64,000 nt of DNA, from the NCBI RefSeq assembly GCF_016545825.1, contig NC_052616.1:1984001-2048000 (forward strand), read 5' to 3'. The notes beneath the pieces were generated by a model, which searched no databases, was not told the DNA's origin, and saw only the letters and a program-made list of their open reading frames with translations. Within the stretch, counting starts at the first letter, position 1, and each line of letters starts with the position of its first letter. The position numbers and the translations under genes were made by a program. This document shows, piece after piece, positions 47,373-59,690 of this stretch. The stretch comes from Eucalyptus grandis (lineage: Eukaryota; Streptophyta; Magnoliopsida; Myrtales; Myrtaceae).

Positions 47373-48353
47373 TTGTGGAGACATTTATATAATATTAAGT
47401 ATAAAGCTATCCCTTGTAAGCTTGCGTTTAATGACTGTTTCTTCGCCAGCTTGGAACATGCACATCTCCGGAGTTTCTTCGACGACAATTGTCATGCCGT
47501 CAGCCATGAGAAACTAAGTTTCTGTTGGCCAAGTCAATTAAATTTGCCCATCTAATTAATAATATTGACTTTGTCTAGAATAACAACGATGTTTTTGTTG
47601 GAATATTGAAAAAATTCCAAACTTTCTATGCAAATTGCAAAAACATTGCATTTCCACGTCATGCAGCTGCCCTACCACAATTTATTTGTGCCGGCACGGC
47701 TTGAAAACACATAGTACGAGTGCTTATTTAAGATTGCGCAAGACCTAGCTACGGGCACAATAACCCAAGTTATATGAAATCAACATTCAACATTACTCGC
47801 TTTGGTCATGGCTCATTCGTGCTTGTACAACCTCTAGAGGCGGGTTTCGGATTTAAGGTGAAATCGAGAGTTAATTATTGGCACGATACCTCGTGTATCT
47901 AATTTGTCATCGTTCTTGGAATCCTCAAGCCGCGTACATGATTCAGATGGTACTAGCCTACTAGGTAGGGGCGGATGGTCCGAGCGAATCGTGGGAATGC
48001 GAGCTAACGTTCGCACGTGCGAAAAGTGCCCATGTGGGGGTGAGGGGGATGGGGCCCAGTCTTAGAAGCGCGTGGGGCCCACAGCCCACCAGAAGCCCCC
48101 TTTTTCAACGGTCGATTGGTTGGGTTGCGGGGGCGTCTGTTTTGGAATTTGTGTGTTTTGGGTTGGGGGGGTGGCGTGAGAGTTGGAGACGGCGGTGATT
48201 GCTGAATGAATGAAAACACGGGGGGGGTATGCAGCTCCAAAAGTTCTCCCGGATATTCCCTCCCCCCCCTAAAATGCTTATTATAGCTATGATCACGTCT
48301 GATCTGACTCCTTTGCCCTTCTGGATTCGGATCATTTACGGAGGAGGAGCATT

Positions 48354-48385
48354 AATATATATATATTTATATATATATATATATT
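48354..48385. repeat. (TA)n-rich tract
   Basis: An almost pure TA run, followed by tttatttatttatt. It marks the left side of a repeat-derived stretch (48354-48640) that also carries the 42-bp duplication below and a run reading ggttcaaactc near 48570, similar to a polymerase III B box. Confidence 0.6.
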
Positions 48386-48480
48386 TATTTATTTATTAAT
48401 ATCCAAGAACCGTTGCAGTACAACCAAGAACTACGACATAAACCCTGCAGGACGCTAGACAGGGAATCACTACCACAACG

Positions 48481-48564
48481 CCGCACTTAAAATCACTAAT
48501 AAACTACGTAGTATGCAAACCACCGCACTTAAGACCACTAATAAACTACGCAATATGCAAACTC
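48481..48564. repeat. Two-copy 42-bp tandem repeat
   Basis: Units 48481-48522 and 48523-48564 both begin ccgcacttaa, continue with cactaataaactacg and end in tatgcaaac. They differ at only a few positions. They sit in what looks like the end of a dispersed repeat (5-letter features gggggttcaaactctcgccc follow at 48564). Confidence 0.7.
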
Positions 48565-49574
48565 GGGGGTTCAAACTCTCGCCCTTCCATAAAGAGGATC
48601 TGAGCGCATACCAACGTAGCCACCGAATGGGGTGGTGGAGGAGCATTATATTCTCTTTCAAAAAAATCAAAATTCCTCTCTAACACATTTCGTCATGAAA
48701 TCTTGTTATAAAGTATCATAATATGCCAACAACACTTAAAATGTCTCGGTGAACGGCTTCGATCAATTTGCTTGTGACCGAGTATGCTGAAAAGTTATTC
48801 CTTAAAGCAGTTACCTCGTGTGGTAATAACACGTGAAGAAACAAATCGATCAAAATTAATTGATCACAAAAATCAATCAAAAGAGCGGTTAGAATGCAGC
48901 CAACATGTGGGCACTGTAAATGATGCATTGAATCACATCAATTGTGCAACCGGCACATGATATACTCTCTTCGAACTAGATTCTGAACGATTATTCGAGT
49001 AGATTTCCAATCCATAAATTACTTTTGAGTTTTCCATTAGTTTGTAAGATTTTGTCCAGGATTATCTTAGAGCTTATTTGGTTCAACTTATCTTGCTACG
49101 GTTGTGAAAAAGAATGTTGTGACTTTTATAAGGTGTTTGGCAAGCTCCTCACAATACAGCTGCTCATGGCAACGTGTTGGAAGCTGGCTCACCCAGCTTC
49201 GTAGTGTTGCGAATTTAAAGCATGCATAATCAAACACATGTTAATAGCAAATCCAGGATGTGCATTCTGCTCTATGAATTAAGTCATCACAACCTTTTCT
49301 CAGCAAATTAGGTGATTTTTTCTTCTTCTTTTTTAACTTAATCGAATCAGTTAAGTCAAAACTATTGTAGTTGTCAAACTAATCCTTGAAATTACATCAT
49401 CTTGTATGCTGTGGAGTCCACGAGTGATGAGACCCCGAAGTAATACACTGATCTGCAAAGGCCCAGCACAGAGAAGGCAAGTGGGCTTTGCAATCTGCAG
49501 ATTAGGAAGGAGCTTATGGTTTTAGTTAGGGGTCAGCTTTGGATTTAGCCCTTTCAGATTTATGGTTAAAAGTT

Positions 49575-49961
49575 AGGTAAATGATACATCTAGTCATGAA
49601 CTTGACTTAATATGCAATATAATCCATAAATTTTAAATTTATTCAATAGGATCCCTATGTTTTAGCCCAACATGCAATGTTGTATCTAAAATTTTAAAAT
49701 GCTCAATGCTGTTAGAGAAATTGAATTAATAGAATGATAATATTAAACATTTTCATACGATCGAGAGACTAAACTAAATATGTATAAAAAATTTGAATAT
49801 TAAATAAATTAAAGGTTTAAAGATAGACTAAACTGAATATGTATAAAAATTTGGCAATATTAAATAAATTAAAAGTTTAAAGACCATATTGAATAAATTT
49901 GAAGTTCAAATACCAAATTGTATATTAAGACAAAGTTCATGAATCATTTATGTTATTATCC
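49575..49961. mobile_element. Foldback/MITE-like element with internal 59-bp tandem duplication
   Basis: The left end (ggtaaatgatacatctagtc, then atgaacttgacttaatatgc) is mirrored, imperfectly, by the inverse of the right end (ggataataacataaatgatt, then catgaactttgtcttaatat). Inside are two units starting gactaaactaaatatgtata (49767) and gactaaactgaatatgtata (49826). No coding capacity. Confidence 0.55.
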
Positions 49962-50490
49962 TTTTTCAAAATTCAGACTGAATATGTTGATCATCAGCTT
50001 AACCGCTCGCTCAGGGAAAGATGGTCGGTTCTATGATGTGGGGATACACGATCTTGAGCTTATTCCACCTCAATAACTAACCTTGGGGAATGCTTTAGGT
50101 GCATTTTATACTCGATGTGTAAAATGGTTTGGTGGTTACGACTTATACGGCCGCCTAGCGCGGCAATTCGAGCCCATTTGGCGACTGAATTTCAAAGTAC
50201 GATGACCGCGATTTGAGTTCATCTGAGAATCTCTCTCACCCCGCTATGCAATTCTAGTAACTTCAATCCCCAGCACGGTGCGGCCAGCTGAAAATCATAG
50301 GTATTAGAACAGGAACAAAAGGGTAAAGATTAGAATAATTCATTGCATAAATTCTTGAATCGCTTCGCTTGATATGCCAGTATCGAATAAAGCATGGAAA
50401 CATTCTTTGGCCCCTTCTAAAAGAGTGACTACTCCAGAGGATCAGACAGTTGTTAGCCAGTTGAGGAAAGTCTATACAAGCACAGAATCA
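49962..50490. other. Spacer and 3' flank of the hydrolase gene
   Basis: Includes the probable 3'UTR of the minus-strand hydrolase. I see nothing else I can support. The plus-strand frame at 50374-50661 mostly overlaps the hydrolase last exon in antisense. Confidence 0.4.
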
Positions 50491-53400
50491 CTATACCTCC
50501 CTACTTCTGTTATCGTTCACCTCGCCGCCTCTTCCGCCACAGCAGCAGCAGCAGCACACCCAGCTCAAACACTTGACACAGCTCGGTCTCGGACAGCTCG
50601 GCCGTGGACAGCTCGGCTGTGGACAGCTCAGCCTTGGACAGCTCGGCCTCGGACATCTTAAGCATTTGGGTTTACAAAAGCATTTGAAGCAGCTGGGTCT
50701 CCAACATCGGGTGCACTTGGGCTGGCACGAACATTTTGCGCAGCTAGGTAGTGAGCATTCTGCGCACTTGGGACGCTGGAATTTGATTCTGCAGCACTTG
50801 GTAGATGTGGATGTAGAAGACCGCCTCGGTAGGTGGAGAGTCTGTCGAATCTTTTTTAGGCGGATTTCTGTGGTAATGCTCTCCATTTCGTGGACGAACC
50901 TACACAAATGGCGGATGTAATCGGTATAAAGCTCCAAGTTGCAGTGCCCACCTCCTTTGATCCACAGAGGGTCGAATGGTTCCCTCGACATTTTCCACAG
51001 TCCGTGGCCGTGCAACCAATTCACGACGTCATCGTCCGTGCCCTGCAAATATTGCAGAATACACTTTCAATACCATTGCAAATTTATTGATTATCAAATT
51101 ACAAACAGTACTTTTTATGCATATCTACTCTTTTAAATTTCAAAACCAACAAGGTGCACATTTATAAATAAATTTAGGCTCTTGACATCGAATAAGTTGA
51201 ATTACTCTTGCGGGTTGTGAAAGTTTTCAGAATCATCCACTGTCACATCGAACCAAGCACAGGAAAGCAAGGCAATTGTTAAGTTAATTGTTAAGCCCGC
51301 TGAATCAAAAAAGACAAGAAGTGGATATGGAACTGCAGGGCAGTCCTCTCATTGCTTTCAATTTTGTGAAGAACAGAGTCTCGCCATATGCATTTATCCC
51401 GAATATGTAGCGAACATTCCCACTTCTATAACAGATTATGGTAATCTAAGTGAAAATCAAACATAGTATAAAACAAATTAACCAAGTAATACCCATCACT
51501 CGACAAGCTCAGAAGCCCAAGTTAAAAAAGGAACCTTAAATCCAACCACTCATGCACCAGGAAGAAGGTGAACTAGCTAACTGGGTACAATAATGGAATA
51601 CAACTCATGTTTTTATTTCAAGACACACCAAAGAAAAAAACACAGCAATTGTTTGAAGCTTCATAGATGAAAATAATAAAAAAAAGAGAAGATTTTGATT
51701 CACACATGGTAAACTGCTTACGTAAATGGATCTAGCTTTCCACTGTTTGAAGATGCAAAGAACTTACATGTATTACTAACACCGGGCACTTCACCTTCCG
51801 AATTTTGTTAATGTTCTGCATGGGTACCCAACAGTTAATGGCTTGTTCGACAGAGTCAATGCCAATAAAGAGATGGTCATAAGAACGCTCTTATAATTGT
51901 GTTACGTCAACTAACAGCAGAATTGCATCAGGGCAATTAACCTTGTATATGTCACAGCAGAAAGAGAACTTCACATGGCAGAGCACACGAAGGCCAGAGA
52001 GGATGGCACTATGCAAGACAACCCCTCTTAACCTCGGCAACTTTGCTGCTAAGTGCAGTGTTGGTCCACTTCCAACAGACTGGCCGTACAGAATCAAATT
52101 TTCCTGGCTGACCCCATATTCGGTCTCGAGACAATTATAAACCGCCTCTATATCTGTATATGTATTGGATTCGCTGGGCTGAAATTCATGATGAGTAAAA
52201 ACATAAGTAACTATCTACAAAATCCAACCAAAATAAAAAACGTATAAATATGCTTTATTAAGTAATTAATCTCGAGTTTTCTAGGTAAGCCCCGAATTTT
52301 GGGGAACTAATCATATCATCATATGCTTGTGAGGAATTTGCACTAATTAAAAGCAGCAACAGAGTCATGGAGTTTAACTTTCTCGTAACTCATTTCCTCT
52401 TGCAGAAACTAATCTGCCTTCCCTTCATTTAATGTCAGAATTAGATATGTATATGACGATTGATTTTGCTTATTATTCACAAAGTCGAGCAATCTACCAA
52501 ATCTCAGTATAACCAAGTTCGACACCTCTCATAGAATTGATCTTTTGCAGCTTGTAGAAACTTAGTGGGTAAATACAACAAGGAATTGCAATCACCACTT
52601 ATTTTGTGAACCTTGAAATAAAAATCCCTGGTACTCTGTCTTATCCAGTAACCTCCAACATGAGAACAGCACAAACAGCAACAGAGCACTCATAATTTTG
52701 CTACGGCGCTTGGGTAAGAGCTACAGCTAAACAATCAGATATTAACGGCAAATAGTCAATAAGTAGGTGATCGCATACCTTACCAGTAGACGCTCCATAA
52801 CCAGAATAATCGTATCTGCATGAAAGAAAATCAATACGAGACAATTGATCACTACTCACAATCCAAACTCGGAAATAATTCAAGTCTTCCAACAGAAGAG
52901 CTCGCATGAAAAAACAAAAAGATTCCTTTCTACAAACCAAGCTGGCCTGCAAGCAGTAAAAAAAGAAAAGTTCATCGACATGCCTAATACGGGATCAAGA
53001 ATTTAGCATGTCATACATCGAACAAAACATTTAAAAGTTTTTTTTTTTTTTTTTTCAGGCAGCTACTCTATGATACCTCTTTTATTAGCTTCCCCGGAGC
53101 AGATTAACCTATTAAGCATGGAAGAGACATTTCATGAGAGAGCCCACAAGTTTCGACAGAGGTCAAGACTCGAGCGAAAACAGTAAACCATGTCATGTAC
53201 CCAAAGAAAAAAGGGAAGAACAAAGAACAAAGAGAAATAGCTTTGCTGCACTGAAGACACTGAATTTAAAAACCCAAAAAGGAAACTTTTCTTGGTGAAA
53301 TCTTAAAAAAATAAAGGAAGAACACGAAAAAGACTAGTAAGAAAGAACTCATGAGCTGCTCCAAAAGTCGACTTTACTTTCTCTCTCTCCTCTCTCCCTC

Positions 53401-54027
53401 TCTCTCTCTCCTCTCTCTTTTTTTCCTTTTCCATTCAAAAGTCTCTCTTGAAAATTACTTTCTTGAACCTAAAATTTACTCAAACCCACATGAAACTGGA
53501 AAAAGGAGAACCGACACCAATGAACTTACAGATCTGAAACTGCAAGAAAAGGACCAGACTTTGAGAAACTACAAGAAAAAAGTAACCCAGATACCACAAT
53601 AATCCCTGAAGTTACAGACACGGCAAAATCAATTTCTCCAAGAAAACTAAAAGCTGAGAAAAAAAAAACAAAAACAAAGGTAAAAAATCACGAACCCCAT
53701 GACGTTGACCCTGAGATTGACCTTGAGCTGCACGAAGAGATCATAGAGCTGCCCCAAATCAGCCGCATTGCCATGCGAGTACAGCAACGTCAGCCTCGCG
53801 TACGGGTTCCTCAGGTAGAAGGCAACGATCTTGTTCCCGCGCCGGGTGTCGACCAACAGCACGTCGAGCGAGTCGTCGTCAGCGCTAGCTATGGGGGCCA
53901 CCGCCGCCGCCGACGAGGCCGAGACGGCGGTGAGCCTCCCGTCATCACGCTTCTTGATCCGGTACGTCGGCGGCGACGGCGGGAAGAAGGCGAACTTGGC
54001 CGCCAGCTGAGACACCACGCACCCCAT
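50491..54027 (-). CDS. ABHD17-type alpha/beta hydrolase with a cysteine-rich C-terminal tail
   Basis: Five exons: 54027-53696, 52815-52779 (37 nt), 52178-51942, 51815-51768 and 51042-50491, totalling 1206 nt or 401 residues. The N-terminus MGCVVS fits N-myristoylation (Gly2, Ser6) with a palmitoylatable Cys3. The fold motifs are [18 protein letters not shown] (oxyanion region), [11 protein letters not shown], the nucleophile elbow GQSVGSG (S157), an acid in GTDDDVV (about D222) and the histidine in GGGHCNLE (H251). Animal ABHD17 enzymes remove palmitate from membrane proteins; the same role here is inference. Residues about 299-386 are extraordinary: 26 cysteines in 88 residues, with five PxxSC-type pentapeptides and a run of six Cys before GGRGG. 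The initial ATG is chosen at MGCVV rather than four codons upstream because of the acylation motif. I think some Arabidopsis homologues also have Cys-rich tails, but cannot verify that here. Confidence 0.93.
50578..50652 (-). repeat. 15-bp coding minisatellite in the hydrolase tail
   Basis: Five direct units of 15 bp starting acagctcgg on the plus strand (50578, 50593, 50608, 50623, 50638). On the coding strand they give the pentapeptide series P-R-P-S-C with variants P-R-L-S-C and P-Q-P-S-C. An in-frame (CAG/TGC)n run at about 50540-50557 encodes the six-cysteine stretch. Unit length is a multiple of three, so changes in number keep the frame. Confidence 0.85.
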
Positions 54028-54765
54028 TCGAATACGCACTCGCCGCCACCCAGAGGAGGAAACAGAGGCTCTGAGGAGACCCAGAAGCCGTCATTGAGAA
54101 AGGCGCGAGCTTGAGTGCATGTGTGAGCTCTCGGGCCGGCTGGACAGCGACAGGGAGTAGGGTTTTCGCGGAGGGGCCGCGTTGTCCGAGCTTAGATTTG
54201 TCGGGACCGTGAGGGGTCTGGTCTGAACAGTGACCTTTGGGGGAGGGAAGGCCGTCAGCTGTAGAAGACGCAGCAGGCGAGTGAAAACGAAGGAGAGAGG
54301 CTCTAGACAGGGAGTGTGACTCTGCACTGTTTCGAGCGTGGGACAGCTGAAATCTTAGAGAGAGAGAGGGTGAGGAAAACACAGGTCAGTGAGGTCAGGG
54401 ACAAGTAGCGCCTTAACTTTCATTTCACACTTCACAGCAACTGAGGTCACAGATGTGCATGACTTCATTGCGTGTCAGGTGGGCACAGAGAGCGTAGCGC
54501 AGGATGGAAAAATGGAGAGAAACTGCAGAAATCGTCTCCCTCCCTCTCTCTCTCTCTCTCTCTCTCCCCCTCCCCTGCAAAAAAACACAATTTTTTCCTT
54601 CTGGCCGTTCTGAGGAGTGCTTGTCCTTTTCACTTGGACCAAAAGGAATCGCATCATTCTTCCTACAGCAAAGTAATAAATCGAATGAAATGTACTGCGC
54701 TGTAAAAAGAGTAGCACCAAGCACAGTCATATCAACATAGAGATAGAAAGTAATATTAGCTTTAG
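54028..54765 (-). promoter_or_regulatory. 5' flank of the hydrolase gene
   Basis: GC-richer sequence up to about 54330 is a likely leader or core promoter. A (TC)n run lies at about 54541-54567 and a short GA run at 54358-54369. No TATA box stands out. Open frames here arise from the TC/GA repeats. Confidence 0.4.
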
Positions 54766-55306
54766 GATCAATATCCCAAATATACCAGCGAAAAAGTTAT
54801 TGTAAATTAATTTTTTAACTATATAAAATCTTAAATTTATATATTTATGATAAATTTATTCAAAATTAATTTTTGATCATAAAACTCTGAATAAGTACAC
54901 TCATTCTACCATTCATCAGTTTTTGTCAAATTTAAATGTTTAATTTGCCGACCTAAATGACACATGCCGATATGACAATGTGACAAGCCCTCATGAAAAT
55001 TCATAAAGTAAATTTCATGAAAAATCCTAAATTGATATATGTGATAAGTTTAATGATATTTTTGTAATAAACAGAATATCTATGATGAATTTGAAATTCT
55101 TTGCGATATTGACTCTATAAATTTTTACATGGACTTGTCACATCACCATAATATGTCACACGTCAACAAATTTAATAATAAAATTTGACGAAAATTCATA
55201 AAAGATAAATTTATTATGAATATATTAATTTAGAATTTTTATGATTAAAAATTTAATTTAAATAAATTTATAATAAATGCATCGGAATTTTTAGGTTATT
55301 AATTTT
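54766..55306. mobile_element. Decayed relative of the GGGTTAATACC element family
   Basis: AT-rich sequence with the family's recurring words (ataaatttattc, gatcataaaa, aattcataaa) in inverted arrangement around a centre with cacatgccgatatgac / cacgtcaacaaatt. The ends (atcaatatccc... and ...aggttattaatt) retain only traces of the consensus termini. No target duplication is recognisable. Confidence 0.4.
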
Positions 55307-56009
55307 TTAACGTTATAAAGTTCTATGCTTAAATCTGAGGAAAAAGACAGTACGAGATGGTAAAATATGGGATCGAACTTTTGAGTGCACGCTCATGGGT
55401 TCTTCAAGGTTGATTGAACTTGCTCTTGCTTTTACGACAGGTGTTGGGCGGGCAGAGAGTGGGGGGCATCATCTGCACGATTTGCAAGGAGAGAGGGAGG
55501 ATTTTAATTTTAATTTTTTTTTTAATTATTGAAGATAATCGTCAACTTCGATTGCGATTTAGGAGGTGATCTTTTGGGAAATTGTTCGAGATCTTGTCAT
55601 CTTCCCAGGCACTCTCCACTAACCTATCGGCGTTCTCCATAATAATTACAAAAACATCAAAAAACCTTAAGAGACATCATCATTCAAAAGCTGGCTCATG
55701 CGAGGATTAGATGATGGGATTATGGGAACAGACACTATTCGAGATAAGACAAGTCAAATCTCGTCATCATATTGTGCAGAGAAAATTTCTTGGTGCATTT
55801 TTCTTTACGCATGTGGTCTGGTGAGTCATTTAACCGAAAGTTATAACCCCTTTTTATCTGTCAATTTGAGGGATTTTTGCTTTTTCCTCTTTTTCTTCTT
55901 TTTTTGGGTGACGAGCTGCACAATTTGAGTAGCTAACAAGTATCATACCCAATAAGATCAAATGAGCCGGCATGTGTCGTGATATGTGATTCTCCCATGC
56001 TTGCATTCA

Positions 56010-56410
56010 TTGTGGGCGGAGCTTTGGGTGATCAGGCGAAGAGTAAGTGATGCAAAAGAAAATAATATAATTAGTCCGTGAAAGTGGTATCACTATGGTT
56101 GGTGTTAAAACTTTTAAGATAGAAAAATTATTATGAAGTTTTGAAAGCAGAATTGGCCTCACGAGTACAAATTGATCGAGAGTCAATGCCGTTCTCTTCA
56201 TGAAGTCATAATAGGCCAAGTATAAGTTGTTATGTCTAAAGTATTTTGTCGTCACGCTTAATGGACTATATATTCGAGTTAAATTAGGTGTCATTTGTTG
56301 TATTGTTCTTAGAAACAACTATAGAAAAGAAAGCTGGCCTAGTGAGACTAGCTCACCAAGCGCCGCACAGCCTATTTCGCAACCAAGGAACTGTCAGCTC
56401 ATGGCATAAG
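56010..56410. repeat. Diverged direct repeat, copy 1
   Basis: It shares with 58325-58750 an ordered series of matching segments: gaagagtragtga, atggttggtg, ttggcctc..gtacaaattga, gaaacaactrtagaa, and gctatttcgca. Divergence is high, with several indels. Confidence 0.6.
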
Positions 56411-57360
56411 AAATTAGAGTATGATCCCTCTAATGATGAGTAGAACACATGTAAGTGTGCAACAGACTTAATTAAGGAGAGTTAATGGAAAAGAAAATTG
56501 CGTATGAAATTTATAGCGATTCAGTTTAGATCAAGCTTATGTCTATTTTCCTACGCTGACAGTATAATAGTTGGATTTCACTATATGATTAACAAGAGAT
56601 TATAACTTTGAATGCAAATACTTCATAGTAAATCACACTATTTCATTAAGTCACCCTTTTAGTACTTCTTTCATGATCACAAATATTTAAGCTCACGAGA
56701 GACAAGTATATGATCAAAATTCGCTCAAATTTTAAAATTTTAAAATTCTAGATTCTACATTTTGTCTCTTACTTTTTTTTTTGTTAGTCATATTCTATGC
56801 CTATTCTACACTCACTCTCAGACTTTTGTCATGCCTCTTGTAGGGCGTGGGAGTCGAAACCCACTCCTGAAACTTACTCGTCCTCACCCCATCCCCCCCT
56901 GAAAATGTGGGGATTTGAACCCCTCACCTCCCCCTTCCATGTTAAAAGGGTGGCCACTGGGGTGAATCCTAGTGGTTCATTTTGTCTCTTACTTGCTCAA
57001 TGGTCATTGATCTCCTTTAATACTCCTTCACTTTCAAACTAGCCGTTGCAGAGTCTATAAATGATCATCTTCCAATCTACCGATTTGGCAGATCTATATC
57101 AAGAATATTAGGTAGCCGTTGGGTAATAGAAATATAATCCCAAATTGATTCTGATCGCTCATACAAATAGAATCTTGGTTTCCATAATTAGAACTTCCCA
57201 TTTTAGAAAGTTTCCGTCTTTAGGATCCAATTGCCAATCAAATAGATTGAGTTAATCAAATCTATCTCGGTATGAAATCCAAACGAGATCATAAGTCATT
57301 ATGCGTTTTGGGCTTATGTCATGTTTTATCAAGTTGTTTCGTCTTGAACTTGCTTCGTTC

Positions 57361-57490
57361 TGAATCTGCTATGTTCTAAACTTGTCACATTCTAGATCAT
57401 GTTTCATACTTGTGTTGTTCTGGACATATCACATTCTGAATCCATCACATTCTGGACCTTGTCACATTTTGGACTTATGTCTCATTTTGT
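57361..57490. repeat. Degenerate tandem repeat of about 17-18 bp
   Basis: Variants of 'cttgtcacattctgga' recur about seven times (acttgtcacattctagatc, acatatcacattctgaatcc, ccttgtcacattttggac). It lies between the two direct repeats at 56.0 and 58.3 kb. Confidence 0.6.
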
Positions 57491-58324
57491 ATATAAAATT
57501 TGAGTGTATTCCATCCGAAAAGACTTTACAATTTACATTTAAGTTTGAACATATTCATCCTTAGATTATACTTATGAACACATTTAACTTTAAGATCTAG
57601 ACACAGTCTAAATATATTCATCCAGTTTTCTAACTTTTTCATATATAATCTTTCACAATATCCTTTACACGTTCTATATTTGCATAGTCTGTTACTTAAT
57701 TATCAAACACATCAGGAGCCTTCAATTTATTTTGTCATCTTCAAAACATCATAAGAGATTTCCCTAACACCATTTAATAAACGAGCTAGAATCGGAACAA
57801 ACATGTGATCTTCCTGGTCTTACAAGCGCGGAAAGTGAATTGCCGAGGCACAATGTGCTCAAACAAAGTATGGCTCTCAATCAACTTTTAGAATGACAAT
57901 GGGGATATAGGAAAGAACCGATTCCTCACTAAACAATCAAAATGTTCTTGGATCAATAGAAAAATCTCAAGATGGGTTTACTGTCACGTTTTCAAAAAGG
58001 AAGAAACATCTGTTGACTTTCCAAAGTCAAGAAAAGCTTAATAGGCAAATAGGATGCTACCAAAAGGTGTAGTTGGTGAAAAATGCCACACTTATCAAGG
58101 AAAGCACAAGTGATTGAAAATGCCCGAACAACTGTGATCAAAAGAAGCTACCAATGAGTGGCCTATTTTGTTAGGAGAGTGTTGCCATTCAATGTGTGAT
58201 CCAAAGCAATGCATTCATGATTAGGAAATGCATAGAAGCAATAGAATAGACCGTAACAAGAGTGTTGTGAAATTGAGTAGGGAAGAATGTTACAATTCAT
58301 GATTCTCTAGTACTTGTGTACGCT

Positions 58325-58750
58325 TGTGGGTGGAATATGAGTTATCGAGTGAAGAGTGAGTGATACGGAAAGAATTAGTACAACTGATTTATGGGTATTG
58401 GTATTAGGATGGTTGGTGCTAGAAATTTTAGAATATAAATATTATATCTCTATAGTGCTCTAAAAACAAGGTTGGCCTCCCGTGTACAAATTGAGACGAA
58501 GCTGATGCCACTTCTTGATGAGCCATGGAAGGTTGAAATCAATTGTTGTACTTAAAATATTCCGCTGTCCCGCTTGATGAACTAGTAACATGAGCTAAAC
58601 TGAGCATGGTACAATCTGACATAGGTTTGTAATTCATCGTATGGTTCATAGAAACAACTGTAGAAGGAAGGCTAGCCTGATATTATTGATTTACCAATCA
58701 TTGCACAAGCTATTTCGCAGCCAAGAAATTGCCAACTTGTGACACATGAC
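58325..58750. repeat. Diverged direct repeat, copy 2
   Basis: The second copy of the 56010-56410 sequence, same orientation, 2.3 kb away. The pair could be old long terminal repeats or a duplicated spacer. The interval between them has no reading frames resembling retrotransposon proteins. Confidence 0.6.
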
Positions 58751-59224
58751 AAGTGATTTCTTTTGCAAGCTCCTGCTCGACTACAAAGGTTCTCTTGAGC
58801 TGCCTAGGCTCAACCTCTCCATGGTTAAGTTATAATCTTTCCGTTGTGTCACGAGCTTGTTCGGACAAAAAAGGTTTAACACTTGTATTTAAGCATGAAC
58901 ACCCATCAATCAAATTCAACAAGTATAACAGGCAAACTATACTTTGACTGTCATCTTGAATCCTAACATAATCTCGAATTCTCAATTATGCTTGTAAGAA
59001 GTCACTTCTCGTAAATACTTCATCTTCAAGGTCTATGACTCGCCACATCCAAATATTGCCGAGCATTTGATTAGATATAAACACCATATAAACACCGTAA
59101 AAATGAAATATACTTTCATTTTTTCTCAAATATTTGGACTTACTGAAAAATCTTTTTTGACCATGGTTGAGCGATTTGATGCTTGCTTCGATCAAACTTT
59201 TAACTGATAATCTTGACGAATAGG

Positions 59225-59690
59225 TTTAATATCATGAAAAACTTCAAACTAATTTTTTAATTACAAAAAAATCTCAAACTTGTACGCTTTTGATAAAATC
59301 ACCTCACATTAGCACGCTTGTTTCAAATTTATCATTTATTAGTTTCCATTAAATTTTATTATCAAATTACTGAATTGGATAATATGCGACATTTAATTTC
59401 TATATCGATTTGAGATTTTACTCTTCGTTTGTTATAATTTTATGTTTTTTTAGATTAATTAAATTTAACGAATGATATATTGTCACAATCGTACCAGTTT
59501 CGATTTTTGGCGATCCCAAAATTAATTTGAAATAATTTTTTTTTTTTTGTTGTAAAAAAAAAAGTAACTTGGAGTAAATTTATCCTTTATAATAAAAAAT
59601 TATTTTTGATAATATCAATTTAAGATTTTTTTTTGTAGTGTTGAGCTTAATGATTATCTATTTAGAGTTTTCTCGATGGTCAGGGTTAAA
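59225..59690. mobile_element. Decayed relative of the GGGTTAATACC element family
   Basis: The sequence aggtttaatatcatgaaaaac... to ...gatggtcagggttaaa keeps the order of words of the 27073-27550 element. It includes the near-identical segment ccattaaattttattatcaa and the pair 'ttgtcacaatcgtaccagtt'. The termini are partly lost and poly-A/T tracts have expanded inside. Confidence 0.5.

Noticed and set aside
47189..47488. Frames with poly-Leu or poly-Ile runs
   Set aside because: They are produced by the (TAA)n microsatellite.
48560..48580. tRNA gene or SINE suggested by ggttcaaactc, and a similar ggatttgaaccc near 56912
   Set aside because: Only a B-box-like word is present. No A box, cloverleaf or poly(A) end could be traced.
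54425..54740. Frames rich in RERERE or LSLSLS
   Set aside because: They are produced by the (TC)n run upstream of the hydrolase gene.
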